Source: Novosphingobium sp. (GTDB lineage Bacteria > Pseudomonadota > Alphaproteobacteria > Sphingomonadales > Sphingomonadaceae). From it: a stretch of DNA of 64,000 nucleotides. Below the pieces are notes generated by a model. That model worked only from the letters and a program-made list of their open reading frames with translations. It ran no database searches and was not told where the DNA came from. Of the stretch, positions 8,611 through 18,428 are shown piece after piece (position 1 is the first letter of the stretch; each line of letters starts with the position of its first letter). The stretch is from positions 1-64,000 of the forward strand of contig NZ_JAIXZS010000052.1 in assembly GCF_027489515.1 (NCBI RefSeq), in the 5' to 3' direction. A program made the translations under genes and the position numbers.

Positions 8611-9549
8611 ATGACCATTCTCGTGATGAACGCGCTCGCCGCGCCGCTGGTGCAGCCGCACTTGCCGGACTGGATCGAGCCGCGCTTCTTTCGCCACACC
8701 GCCGAGCTGATGGAGCTCGCGCCCGAGGCCGAGATCGGCTGGTTCGATCTGGAAGACACTGCACCGATGGCCGAGGCTATCCGGCGGGCGACCAAGCTCA
8801 AGTGGCTCACCAGCATCTACGCAGGCGTCGATGGGCTGCCGCTTGCGCTCATGGCCGAGCGCGGCGTGGTGATGACCAATGGCGCAGGCATCAATGCGAT
8901 CACGATCGCGGAATATGTCGTCATGGGCATGCTCAATGTGGCCAAGGGCTACCGCGAGGTCGTGCGCGCGCAGGACCGGCACGAATGGCTGACCGATTCG
9001 CCCGGCAAGCTGGAGCTCGCCGATTCGAAAGCGCTGATCCTTGGCTATGGCGAAATCGGCCAGCGCGTTGACCGCGCGCTCCAGGGCTTCGGTGTCGCGG
9101 TGACGAAGGTGCGCCGTTCGCCCGGTGAAGGGACGCTCCTGCCCGATCAGTGGCGTGCGCGGCTGGGCGAGTTCGACTGGGTGATCCTTGCGGTGCCGGG
9201 CACGGCGGAAACCGAAGGCATGATCGGCGCGGCCGAGCTCGCGGCGATGAAGCCCTCCGCCGTGCTGGTCAATGTCGCGCGCGGCAGCGTGGTAGATCAG
9301 GATGCGCTGGCTGCAGCGCTCGCCGCGCAGAGGCTGGGCGGCGCGTTCCTCGATGTCACAAGCCCCGAGCCGCTGCCGGCAGACCATCCGCTGTGGTCAA
9401 TGCCCAATGTCCACATCACGATGCACTTGTCAGGCCGGGCGCAGGGCAAGATGTTCAAACGCGCGGTCGAGCGCTTCCTCGGCAATCTCGATCGCTATCA
9501 TCGCGGCGAGCCGCTCACGCACCAGGTCGATCTTGCGCTCGGATACTGA
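8611..9549 (+). CDS. D-isomer-specific 2-hydroxyacid dehydrogenase family protein
   Basis: The 312-residue NAD(P)-dependent enzyme has a Rossmann motif GYGEIG at 145-150 and the family signature NVARGSVVDQDAL holding the catalytic Arg. An E in SPEPLPADHPLW and a His in HITMHLSG complete the Arg-Glu-His set. Members reduce 2-keto acids or oxidise D-2-hydroxy acids in the cytoplasm. It is shorter than SerA and lacks an ACT domain, so it is not a standard phosphoglycerate dehydrogenase. An AGAGGA ribosome site precedes the ATG. With the ThDP enzyme and aldehyde dehydrogenase downstream it may form a keto-acid/aldehyde module. Confidence 0.87.
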   Translation: MTILVMNALAAPLVQPHLPDWIEPRFFRHTAELMELAPEAEIGWFDLEDTAPMAEAIRRATKLKWLTSIYAGVDGLPLALMAERGVVMTNGAGINAITIAEYVVMGMLNVAKGYREVVRAQDRHEWLTDSPGKLELADSKALILGYGEIGQRVDRALQGFGVAVTKVRRSPGEGTLLPDQWRARLGEFDWVILAVPGTAETEGMIGAAELAAMKPSAVLVNVARGSVVDQDALAAALAAQRLGGAFLDVTSPEPLPADHPLWSMPNVHITMHLSGRAQGKMFKRAVERFLGNLDRYHRGEPLTHQVDLALGY

Positions 9550-9666
9550 CAAGCAGGGCGTGACTCGCGCGCGGGCCTTTGTTACCCCTTGGGGCAAGGG
9601 GGACGGCGGCACGCTGTAACCGCCCGGTGGTCGCGACCGTATTGGGAGAGGGAGACGCTCCGGCGT

Positions 9667-9681
9667 GCTCCCCAGGGGAGC
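9667..9681 (+). promoter_or_regulatory. Palindrome covering the ribosome site of the ThDP enzyme
   Basis: GCTCCCC-A-GGGGAGC is a 7-bp perfect inverted repeat centred on base 9674. Its right arm is the ribosome binding sequence (GGGGAG, 9675-9680) of the start codon at 9688. Folding of the RNA would block translation initiation; alternatively it is a DNA-binding site. A second small hairpin, CCCCTT/AAGGGG, lies at 9585-9601. Confidence 0.4.
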
Positions 9682-9687
9682 GATCAC

Positions 9688-11349
9688 ATGAGCGAAGGTT
9701 CCGGAAAAAAAGCGTCTGACCTGTTTATCGAATGCCTTGAGGAAGAAGGCTGCGAATACATCTTCGGCGTGCCCGGGGAAGAGAACCTCGATTTCCTCGA
9801 TTCGCTCTCGCGCTCAACCAAGATCAAGCTGGTGCTGACGCGGCACGAGCAGGGCGCGGGCTTCATGGCCGCGACTTATGGCCGCCATACCGGCAAAACC
9901 GGCGTGTGCATCGCGACGTTGGGGCCGGGCGCGACCAACTTCGTCACCGCCGCCGCCTATGCCACGCTGGGCGGCATGCCGATGCTGATGATCACCGGTC
10001 AGAAGCCGATCAAGAAATCGAAGCAGGGCCGCTTCCAGATCCTCGATGTCGTCTCGATGATGGGGCCGATCACCAAGTTCACCCACCAGATGGCAAGCTC
10101 GGACAATATCCCGAGCAGGGTGCGTGAGGCCTATCGTCTGGCCGAGGAGGAGAAACCGGGCGCGACTCACATCGAGCTGCCCGAGGATATTGCCGACGAG
10201 CATACCGATTCGCGGCCCCTCAAGCGCTCGATGGTCCGCCGCCCGAGCGCCGATCCCAAGTCGGTGCGTCAGGCGGTCAATGCGCTGGAGAACGCGAAGT
10301 CGCCGGTGCTGGTGATCGGCGCGGGTGCGAATCGCACGATGACCGGGCGGATGCTGCTCCAGTTCGTGGAGAAGACCGGCATTCCCTTCCTCACCACCCA
10401 GCTCGGAAAGGGCGTGATCGACGAGCGGCATCCCAAGTTCCTCGGCTGCGCTGCGCTCTCGGCCGGAGATTTTGTCCACCGCGCCATCGAAGACTCCGAC
10501 TGCATTGTGAATATCGGCCACGATGTTATTGAAAAACCGCCGTTCTTCATGCGTGATGGCGGGCCGACGGTGATCCACGTCTCATCCAAGACCGCCGAAG
10601 TCGACCCGGTCTATTTCCCGCATATCGAGGTCATCGGCGATATCGCCAACGCGATCTGGCAGATGAAGGAGGACATCGTGCCCTCTGGCAGCTGGACCTG
10701 CGGCAAGATGCTCGAATACCGCGCCGCCGAAGTCGCGCACACGGCGCCGCTCGCGGCCGACGCGCGCTTCCCGATCTTCCCGCCGCACCTCGTGCAGCAG
10801 ATCCGCGATGCCATGCCGGACGATGGGATCATCTGCCTCGACAATGGCGTCTACAAGATCTGGTTCGCGCGCGGTTACACCGCCTATCGTCCCAACACCG
10901 TGCTGCTCGATAACGCGCTCGCCACGATGGGGGCAGGGCTCCCCTCGGCGATGATGAGCGCGATGCTTTATCCCGAGCGCAAGGTCATGGCGATCTGCGG
11001 CGATGGCGGCTTCATGATGAACAGCCAGGAGATGGAAACCGCGGTGCGCCTCGGCCTCAATCTCACTGTGCTGATCCTCAACGACAGCAGCTACGGCATG
11101 ATCCGCTGGAAGCAGGCCAACATGGGCTTTGAAGACTTTGGGCTGACCTATGGCAACCCGGACTTCGTGAAGTATGCCGAAAGCTACGGCGCGCACGGCC
11201 ACCGCGTTGAAAGTTCGGCGCACCTCAAGGAACTTCTGGCGCATTGCCGCGATACGCCGGGGGTGCACCTGATCGATTGCCCGGTCGATTATTCGGAGAA
11301 CGACCAGATCCTCAACAAGGATATCAAGGCGCTGTCCAAGGCGCTCTGA
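9688..11349 (+). CDS. Acetolactate-synthase-like ThDP-dependent enzyme
   Basis: The 553-residue protein has the three-domain layout of the acetohydroxyacid synthase/pyruvate oxidase family. An N-terminal PYR domain carries the activating glutamate in FGVPGEENLD, then comes a central Rossmann-like domain (VLVIGAGANRTM). The C-terminal PP domain holds the ThDP-Mg motif starting CGDGGFMMNSQEME and ending near LNDSSYGMI. It most resembles catabolic acetolactate synthase large subunits, which need no IlvN-type small subunit; none is adjacent. The start is ATG 9688 with ribosome site GGGGAG, which is part of a palindrome. Its pairing with an aldehyde dehydrogenase suggests a role in 2-keto acid or aldehyde metabolism rather than branched-chain amino acid synthesis; that is inference. 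Confidence 0.85.
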   Translation: MSEGSGKKASDLFIECLEEEGCEYIFGVPGEENLDFLDSLSRSTKIKLVLTRHEQGAGFMAATYGRHTGKTGVCIATLGPGATNFVTAAAYATLGGMPMLMITGQKPIKKSKQGRFQILDVVSMMGPITKFTHQMASSDNIPSRVREAYRLAEEEKPGATHIELPEDIADEHTDSRPLKRSMVRRPSADPKSVRQAVNALENAKSPVLVIGAGANRTMTGRMLLQFVEKTGIPFLTTQLGKGVIDERHPKFLGCAALSAGDFVHRAIEDSDCIVNIGHDVIEKPPFFMRDGGPTVIHVSSKTAEVDPVYFPHIEVIGDIANAIWQMKEDIVPSGSWTCGKMLEYRAAEVAHTAPLAADARFPIFPPHLVQQIRDAMPDDGIICLDNGVYKIWFARGYTAYRPNTVLLDNALATMGAGLPSAMMSAMLYPERKVMAICGDGGFMMNSQEMETAVRLGLNLTVLILNDSSYGMIRWKQANMGFEDFGLTYGNPDFVKYAESYGAHGHRVESSAHLKELLAHCRDTPGVHLIDCPVDYSENDQILNKDIKALSKAL

Positions 11350-11354
11350 ACGTT

Positions 11355-11459
11355 CCCCTCCCGCTTTTGGGAGGGGGTAAGGGTGGGCCAGCGACGCGCG
11401 CCTGCTCCAAAGCACACCCCAACCCCTCCCGAGCCATAAAATCAAGGTGGCGGGAGGGG
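11355..11459. repeat. Nested G/C-rich inverted repeat between two metabolic genes
   Basis: Outer arms CCCCTCCCGC (11355-11364) and GCGGGAGGGG (11450-11459) are exact inverted repeats. Inside them, a G-rich run at 11369-11388 pairs imperfectly with a C-rich run at about 11413-11430. The right arm ends 13 bases before the aldehyde dehydrogenase start. Such paired C/G-rich boxes are common between genes in sphingomonads and act like REP elements or factor-independent stem structures without a U-tract. Confidence 0.6.
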
Positions 11460-11472
11460 GGAGCTATCGACC

Positions 11473-12909
<1,437 letters not shown>

Positions 12910-13123
12910 GTGGTGGCTGGCCGCCGGTTCTCGTCCCTCCGCGGGACAGGCGCTGCGGGCATTACGCAATTGGTGAAAGCCGATGCGATTCCGCGCTTGA
13001 ACGGCACGCGCAGTCTGGCGTAACCAATGCTTTAAGGGTCGCCCTGTTAGGTCTCGTCCTGCGCGCGGTGAGGTCCGCAATGGTTCCTCCGCATTGAGCG
13101 CCGGGCGTTGGGAACGAGGGGCA

Positions 13124-14563
13124 ATGCGGGGCATTTCGACACTGGCACGGCCGTTCGGGGCTGTCGTTCGCCGTGGGCAGGGAGCCCCGTTCGTGGCAGG
13201 CCTCGCGTGTCTGGCGCTTGCCTTGCTGGCGCTTGGTGCTGCGCTCGCGCTCCATCCCGCACCGATCAAGGCCGAAGCTGCCGCCGATAGCAGCACCCTT
13301 CGCGCGCATATGGGCGTCTCCAGTTGCGCCGGATCGACCTGTCACGGCCGCAGCGTCGCCAGCGGCACCCCGGTCCGTCAGGACGAACTCCTGCGCTGGC
13401 AGGAGGAAAGCTCCCCCACCGGCGCGCACAGCCGCGCCTGGCGCGTGATCGGCGAACCGCGGGGGCAAGCCATCGCGCGCCGCCTTGGGCTCGACAGCGC
13501 CGGGCTCGTGCGCGAATGCGCCGGCTGCCATGCCTCGCAGGGGGCGGCCAAGCTGGCAGACGGCGTCGATTGCGAGGCGTGCCACGGCAATTCCGGCGCC
13601 GGACCCGCCGGCGGCTGGCTCGCCACGCATTACACCGTCGGCACCAGCCATGCGCGCAATGTGGCGCAGGGGATGACCGACCTCACGGTTCCGCGCGTCC
13701 GCGCCGGGGTCTGCCTCGATTGCCATCTTTCGGGCGATGGGCAGGGCCAGTTCATCGCGCACCGCATCATGGCTGCGGGCCACCCGCGCATCTCGTTCGA
13801 GATGGACCTGTTCAGCACGTTGCAGCAGCACCACGACGAGGATGCCGATTACGTCACGCGCAAGGGCCACAAGACCAATTCGATGCAGATGTGGGCGATC
13901 GGGCAGGCCGAAGCGGTCTCGCGCGGGCTCTCGCTCTACATGCAGCCCGCCAAGGCGAATGATGGCGTGTTCCCCGAATTCACCTTCTACGACTGCCATT
14001 CGTGCCACCGCCGCATTTATGACAGCGACGAGGCCAACGTCAGCGCGGTGCCCAATCCGGGCCGCCCGATCCACGCCGGGATGCCGCCGTATAACGACGA
14101 GAACATGATCCTGCTGCTCGCGGCCGCGCGGGTCGTCGCGCCGGGTGAGGCGGCGACCTTCGATGCGCGGTCAAAGGCTTTCCACCGCGCCATGGGGGCG
14201 GGTCGGAGCGAGACAGTGGCGGCGGCGCAGGCGCTGCGGCAGGCGGCAGAGGCGCTTTCCGCGCGATTTGCCGTCACCGCCTTCAGCCGGGATCAGGCTT
14301 TCACGGTCATCGACACGATCGCCAGCGACGCGATTTCCGAGCGCTTCACCGACTATGAAGGCTCGGTCCAGTCAGTCATGGCGCTTGATACGTTGCTCAA
14401 TGGCATGGTCAACGCAGGCATGGTGACGGCGGGAGGCGCCGGCAACCTGCGCATCCAGATCAACCAGGCCTATGCCGCGGTGCGCGATCCCAATGCCTTC
14501 CAGCCGATCGCCTTCCGCCGCGCGCTGGGCGGTGCCGTCCGTTCGATCCGGAGCCTGCGCTGA
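13124..14563 (+). CDS. Membrane-anchored pentaheme c-type cytochrome (operon gene 1)
   Basis: The 479-residue product has an N-terminal basic region and one hydrophobic segment (about 24-46) acting as a signal anchor. The periplasmic domain has haem sites CAGSTCH (68-74, an unusual CX4CH), CAGCH (132), CEACH (150), CLDCH (197) and CHSCH (291). Several free His residues (for example in QQHHDEDAD) could be distal ligands. The CX4CH-then-CXXCH pattern resembles cytochrome c554-like multihaem proteins. The C-terminal 180 residues lack haem sites and look helical. The ATG at 13124 follows a GAGGGGC ribosome site; a TTG at 13094 is less likely. Its stop and the next start overlap by 1 nt. It probably passes electrons from the inner membrane into the periplasm; this is inferred from context. 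Confidence 0.85.
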   Translation: MRGISTLARPFGAVVRRGQGAPFVAGLACLALALLALGAALALHPAPIKAEAAADSSTLRAHMGVSSCAGSTCHGRSVASGTPVRQDELLRWQEESSPTGAHSRAWRVIGEPRGQAIARRLGLDSAGLVRECAGCHASQGAAKLADGVDCEACHGNSGAGPAGGWLATHYTVGTSHARNVAQGMTDLTVPRVRAGVCLDCHLSGDGQGQFIAHRIMAAGHPRISFEMDLFSTLQQHHDEDADYVTRKGHKTNSMQMWAIGQAEAVSRGLSLYMQPAKANDGVFPEFTFYDCHSCHRRIYDSDEANVSAVPNPGRPIHAGMPPYNDENMILLLAAARVVAPGEAATFDARSKAFHRAMGAGRSETVAAAQALRQAAEALSARFAVTAFSRDQAFTVIDTIASDAISERFTDYEGSVQSVMALDTLLNGMVNAGMVTAGGAGNLRIQINQAYAAVRDPNAFQPIAFRRALGGAVRSIRSLR

Positions 14564-16470
14564 TGGCTCTGCGGAAACTGCCCCGATTGCTGACGGCGCA
14601 TTTTGCCGCATGGCTCGCGCTGGTCAGCATGGTGCTTTCGGGGCTTGCTCCCGTCGCAGCCGGCAGTGCTGCTGCCGCGACTTTCAGGGCCCCTTCGCGC
14701 CAGGCGCTGACCATTGCCGATGTGCAGAAGATCATCGCGCAGGCCGTGGGCGAGGCGAAGGCGCGCAATGCCAAGGCGACCATCGCAGTGGTCGACCGCG
14801 TGGGCAACGTCCTGGCGGTCTACCGCATGACCGGGGCGAGGGCGACCATGCGCTTTCCCACTGGCGTGCCGACGCAGCTCGTGCCGCCGCTGCCACCCGC
14901 GCTCCCCGCCGAATTCGGCGCCATCGCGAAAGCCATCACCGGCGCCTACCTTTCTTCGAGCGGTAACGCCTTTTCGACGCGCACCGCCTCGATGATCGTG
15001 CAGCAGCACTTCCCCCCGGCACCTAGCACGCCGGGGCTGGAAAGCGGGCCGCTGTTCGGGGTGCAGTTCAGCCAGTTGCCATGCTCGGACCTCAACACAC
15101 GCTTCCCCGGCAATGCCGCGGCACCCACCGCGATGATCGGCCCCAAGCGCTCGCCGCTTGGCCTTGCGGCCGATCCTGGCGGGCTGCCGCTCTACAAGAA
15201 GGGTGTGGTTGTCGGCGGGATCGGCGTGCTGGCCGACGGGATCTACGGCTTCGATCCCAATGTCCTCGATTTCGACAATGATCTCGATGAAGTGATCGCG
15301 TTTGCCGGTCTGCAGGGCTTTGCGCCGCCGGACGCCATTCGCGCGGACCGTATTCCGGTCGACGGCTCGACCTTGCGTTTCTCCGATGCGAAGGCGAGCC
15401 AGCTTCACCCGCTCCAGTCGAACTTTGCTGCACTTGGTGCAGGGGCGGGGGCGCTGCTTGCGGTAGCGGGGTTCTATGCCGGCGATGCGATCCTGCCCGG
15501 CGTCGCCTACGGCACCGAGCGGAGCGGCATCCGCTTTGCCAAGGCGAGTGAGTTCAGCAACGCTCAGGCTTTCGTACTCAGCAATGGCAGGGGCGTGAAC
15601 CGCTACCCGATCCGCGGCGGCACAGACGCGGCCGACGTGGGCACCGCGCTCAGCCCGGCCGAAGTGCGCGCAGTGCTTGAGGAAGCCTTCACGGTGATGA
15701 GCCGCGCCCGCGCGCAGATCCGCCGACCGCTTGATACCCCGGCGCAAGTGACGATCTCGGTGGTCGATAGCTGGGGCACGGTGCTGGGCCTCGTCCGCAG
15801 CCCCGATGCACCGATCTTTGGCACCGATGTGTCGCTCCAGAAGGCGCGCACGGCGGCCTTCTTCTCGAACCCCAAGGCGGGCTCGCTGCTGCTGGCCGAT
15901 CCCGATGCCGGCGTCGCCCCCACTGTCGCGGCAACCCGCAGCTTCCTTGCCGACGGCGCGGCGCTCACCGGAAAATCCGCCTTTTCCGCTCGCGCAATCG
16001 GCAATCTGGCGCGGCCCTACTTCCCCGACGGCGAAGTCGGCCGCCCGAACGGCCCGCTTTCGATGCCGATCGCCAAGTTCAGTCCGTTTGCCACCGGCCT
16101 CCAGACGGCGCTGATCGCCCAGACGCTTGGCGCGGACCGCTGCTCCAATGTTCCCGCCGCCCCGAGCGGCCAGCAGCGCCTTGCCAACGGCATCCAGATC
16201 TTCCCCGGCGCGGTGCCGATCTATCGCGGCAACAGGCTGGTCGGCGCGATCGGCGTTTCGGGCGATGGCATCGATCAGGACGACATGATCGCCTTCCTTG
16301 GCGCCAACAACGGCGGCAAGAAAGCTGGCGGCATCGGCAATGCGCCCAAGGCCATGCGCTCTGACCGGATTGTGGTGAAAGTCGGCGTGGGCGTGCGGCT
16401 GCGCTATGTGAACTGCCCCTTCGCGCCCTTCCTCGATACCTCGGCGCAAAACGTCTGCGAGGGGCTGTGA
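14563..16470 (+). CDS. Secreted protein with two GlcG/HbpS-like domains (operon gene 2)
   Basis: The 635-residue protein has a signal peptide (hydrophobic 18-45 with an SAAAATF region). It contains two copies of the GlcG/HbpS haem-binding fold. The first begins ALTIADVQKIIAQAVGEAKA with TIAVVDRVGNVLAVYRM; the second is near residues 365-440 with LSPAEVRAVLEEAF and TISVVDSWGTVLGLVR. GlcG/HbpS domains are usually about 135 residues and single; here each is expanded by long insertions. In described cases HbpS binds haem and senses redox state. Between a pentaheme cytochrome and a beta-barrel gene, a haem-handling or scaffold role in the periplasm is plausible but unproven. Stop TGA overlaps the next GTG start by 4 nt. 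Confidence 0.75.
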   Translation: MALRKLPRLLTAHFAAWLALVSMVLSGLAPVAAGSAAAATFRAPSRQALTIADVQKIIAQAVGEAKARNAKATIAVVDRVGNVLAVYRMTGARATMRFPTGVPTQLVPPLPPALPAEFGAIAKAITGAYLSSSGNAFSTRTASMIVQQHFPPAPSTPGLESGPLFGVQFSQLPCSDLNTRFPGNAAAPTAMIGPKRSPLGLAADPGGLPLYKKGVVVGGIGVLADGIYGFDPNVLDFDNDLDEVIAFAGLQGFAPPDAIRADRIPVDGSTLRFSDAKASQLHPLQSNFAALGAGAGALLAVAGFYAGDAILPGVAYGTERSGIRFAKASEFSNAQAFVLSNGRGVNRYPIRGGTDAADVGTALSPAEVRAVLEEAFTVMSRARAQIRRPLDTPAQVTISVVDSWGTVLGLVRSPDAPIFGTDVSLQKARTAAFFSNPKAGSLLLADPDAGVAPTVAATRSFLADGAALTGKSAFSARAIGNLARPYFPDGEVGRPNGPLSMPIAKFSPFATGLQTALIAQTLGADRCSNVPAAPSGQQRLANGIQIFPGAVPIYRGNRLVGAIGVSGDGIDQDDMIAFLGANNGGKKAGGIGNAPKAMRSDRIVVKVGVGVRLRYVNCPFAPFLDTSAQNVCEGL

Positions 16471-18428
16471 CCTTGCTGGCCGCCCTTGTTGCTCCGATGC
16501 TCGCGCTCGCCGCGCCGGTTACCGAGGCGCCGCCGGCTGAACCGGCTACCTCTGGTGCGGCCCCGACCGCCGAGGCGGGACCGGCCGTCGAGCCCACAAC
16601 CGCCGATGAAGCGTTGATCGATGGCCGTCGCCGCCCAGGCTACCAGAAGACGCTGCCGGACAAGGTCGAGCAAGACAATCCCGGAGCCGTGAACGCGCCG
16701 CCGCCCGAGGCGTTCTACGACAAGTGGGATGGCGAGGGCAGCCCGTCCGACCTTGTCGTCGATACCGGCGTGCCGGATCGCTGGCGCATTACGTCTTCGC
16801 TCTGCCCGAAGAAGGATACGGCCACCGGCAAGGTGAACAGCGCGCTCTACACGTTGTTTCCGCGGCTCGCTTACATGTGTCATTCGCAGCTCGATCCCTT
16901 CCACCACAACACGCTGAAGGGCGACCGGCCGATTTCCGAGCGCGCCAAGCCCGGCTTCCTCAAGGGCGACGACTGGTACTTCATTGCCAATGCCGTGTCG
17001 GACACGGTGGTCGAGCCGCGCAGCTTCCCGATTCCCGTCGGCAACCAGACCACGACCGATCCCGATTCCAACGATACCTTCGGCCGCAGCCACAGCCTTG
17101 TGCTGTCGCAGACCTTCATCGCCGGCTTCTCGTTGCTCAAGGGCGAGACCGCATTCAAGCCGCCGGTGGTGGAATACCGCGTAGCGATCGCGGGCAACAT
17201 CAACCACGTCGAAGTGCCCGAGCGGCGCGTGCTTTACGTCGAACCTTCGAAGGGCACCAAGCGCACCGATGGCTTCATCGGGCTGCAGGAAGCCTTCATC
17301 GATTACCATATCGGCCGGTTCGATACGAACCGGTTCGACTTCGTGTCGCTGCGCATGGGTATCCAGCCGTTCCAGTCGGACTTTCGCGGCTTCCTGTTCA
17401 ACGACAACCAGCTGGGCATTCGCCTGTTCGGCAACCGCGACAACAACCGCGTCCAGTTCAATCTCGCTGCGTTCTGGCGGATCGAGAAGGAGACCAACTC
17501 GGGCCTCAACAACATCGCCGCGCCGCTGCGACGGGACTGGATCATCACCGGCAACCTCTATCGCCAGGATTTCCCCGTGGTCGGCCTCACCAGCCAGATT
17601 TCGGCCACTTACAACATCAACCGCGACACGCGCATCATTTCAGATGCCAACGGTTTCCCTGTCCGGCCCGCGCTGATCGGCGATCTCAGGCCGCGCAAGT
17701 ACCAGGTGCTGTATCTCGGCTACGGGGTGGATGGGCACATCGGCCGGCTCAACCTGACCGGGCAGATCTACGGCGCCTTCGGCAAGGACCGGAACAACTA
17801 CCTGACGAGCGAGCCTGCCAAGATCCGTGCCTTCTTCGGCGCGGCGGAGCTTAGCTATGATCGCAACTGGGCGCGTTTCCGCGCCTCCGCGCTCTATGCC
17901 AGCGGGGATAGCGATCCTTACGACAACATCGAGAAGGGCTTTGACGCGATTTTCGAGAACCCGCAGTTTGCCGGTGCCGATACCTCCTACTGGATCCGCC
18001 AGACGATCCCCTTCGCGGGCGGCGGGCGCGTCATCTCCGTGAACGGCCGCAACGGCATTCTCAATTCGCTGCGCTCCTCGAAGGAGCAGGGCCAGTCGAA
18101 CTTCATCAATCCGGGTACCGCGCTGGCGGGGCTGGGCGGTGATTTCGATCTCACCCCCAACTTCCGCCTGACCGCCAATGCCAACCACCTCTGGTTCGCC
18201 AATACCCGGGTGCTGCAGGTGCTGCGCAACGAAGGCTCCATCCCCCGCTCGATCGGCTGGGACCTCTCGGTTGCGACGATCTGGCGGCCAAAGGCGGCGC
18301 AGAACGTGGTGTTCCGCTTGTCGGGCGCCGTGCTTGAGGCCGGGAAGGGCTTCAGGGACCTTTTCGACAAGCGGGCTCATGGGCGGCAGTTCTATTCCGT
18401 CCTCGCCAACGCGACCCTTTCGTTCTGA
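16467..18428 (+). CDS. Large outer-membrane beta-barrel protein candidate (operon gene 3)
   Basis: The 653-residue product starts at GTG 16467, overlapping the previous stop (GTGA). A short hydrophobic leader (TLLAALVAPMLALAAP) is followed by a Pro/Ala/Glu-rich stretch to about residue 50. After that come many alternating polar/aromatic strands such as NRFDFVSLRMGIQPF and LNLTGQIYGAFG. The chain ends SVLANATLSF with a terminal Phe, the classic outer-membrane barrel end. Two Cys occur early (SSLCPKKD, YMCHSQL). It is not a TonB receptor, as no plug is seen. I do not recognise the family. Size and place next to multihaem genes fit the barrel of a porin-cytochrome conduit such as MtrB/PioB, although no clear sequence match is visible. 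Confidence 0.7.
   Translation: MTLLAALVAPMLALAAPVTEAPPAEPATSGAAPTAEAGPAVEPTTADEALIDGRRRPGYQKTLPDKVEQDNPGAVNAPPPEAFYDKWDGEGSPSDLVVDTGVPDRWRITSSLCPKKDTATGKVNSALYTLFPRLAYMCHSQLDPFHHNTLKGDRPISERAKPGFLKGDDWYFIANAVSDTVVEPRSFPIPVGNQTTTDPDSNDTFGRSHSLVLSQTFIAGFSLLKGETAFKPPVVEYRVAIAGNINHVEVPERRVLYVEPSKGTKRTDGFIGLQEAFIDYHIGRFDTNRFDFVSLRMGIQPFQSDFRGFLFNDNQLGIRLFGNRDNNRVQFNLAAFWRIEKETNSGLNNIAAPLRRDWIITGNLYRQDFPVVGLTSQISATYNINRDTRIISDANGFPVRPALIGDLRPRKYQVLYLGYGVDGHIGRLNLTGQIYGAFGKDRNNYLTSEPAKIRAFFGAAELSYDRNWARFRASALYASGDSDPYDNIEKGFDAIFENPQFAGADTSYWIRQTIPFAGGGRVISVNGRNGILNSLRSSKEQGQSNFINPGTALAGLGGDFDLTPNFRLTANANHLWFANTRVLQVLRNEGSIPRSIGWDLSVATIWRPKAAQNVVFRLSGAVLEAGKGFRDLFDKRAHGRQFYSVLANATLSF

Noticed and set aside
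14470..16449. A 659-codon open frame antisense to the GlcG/HbpS gene
   Set aside because: No signal or domain; the plus strand gene overlaps its neighbours precisely and has a signal peptide.
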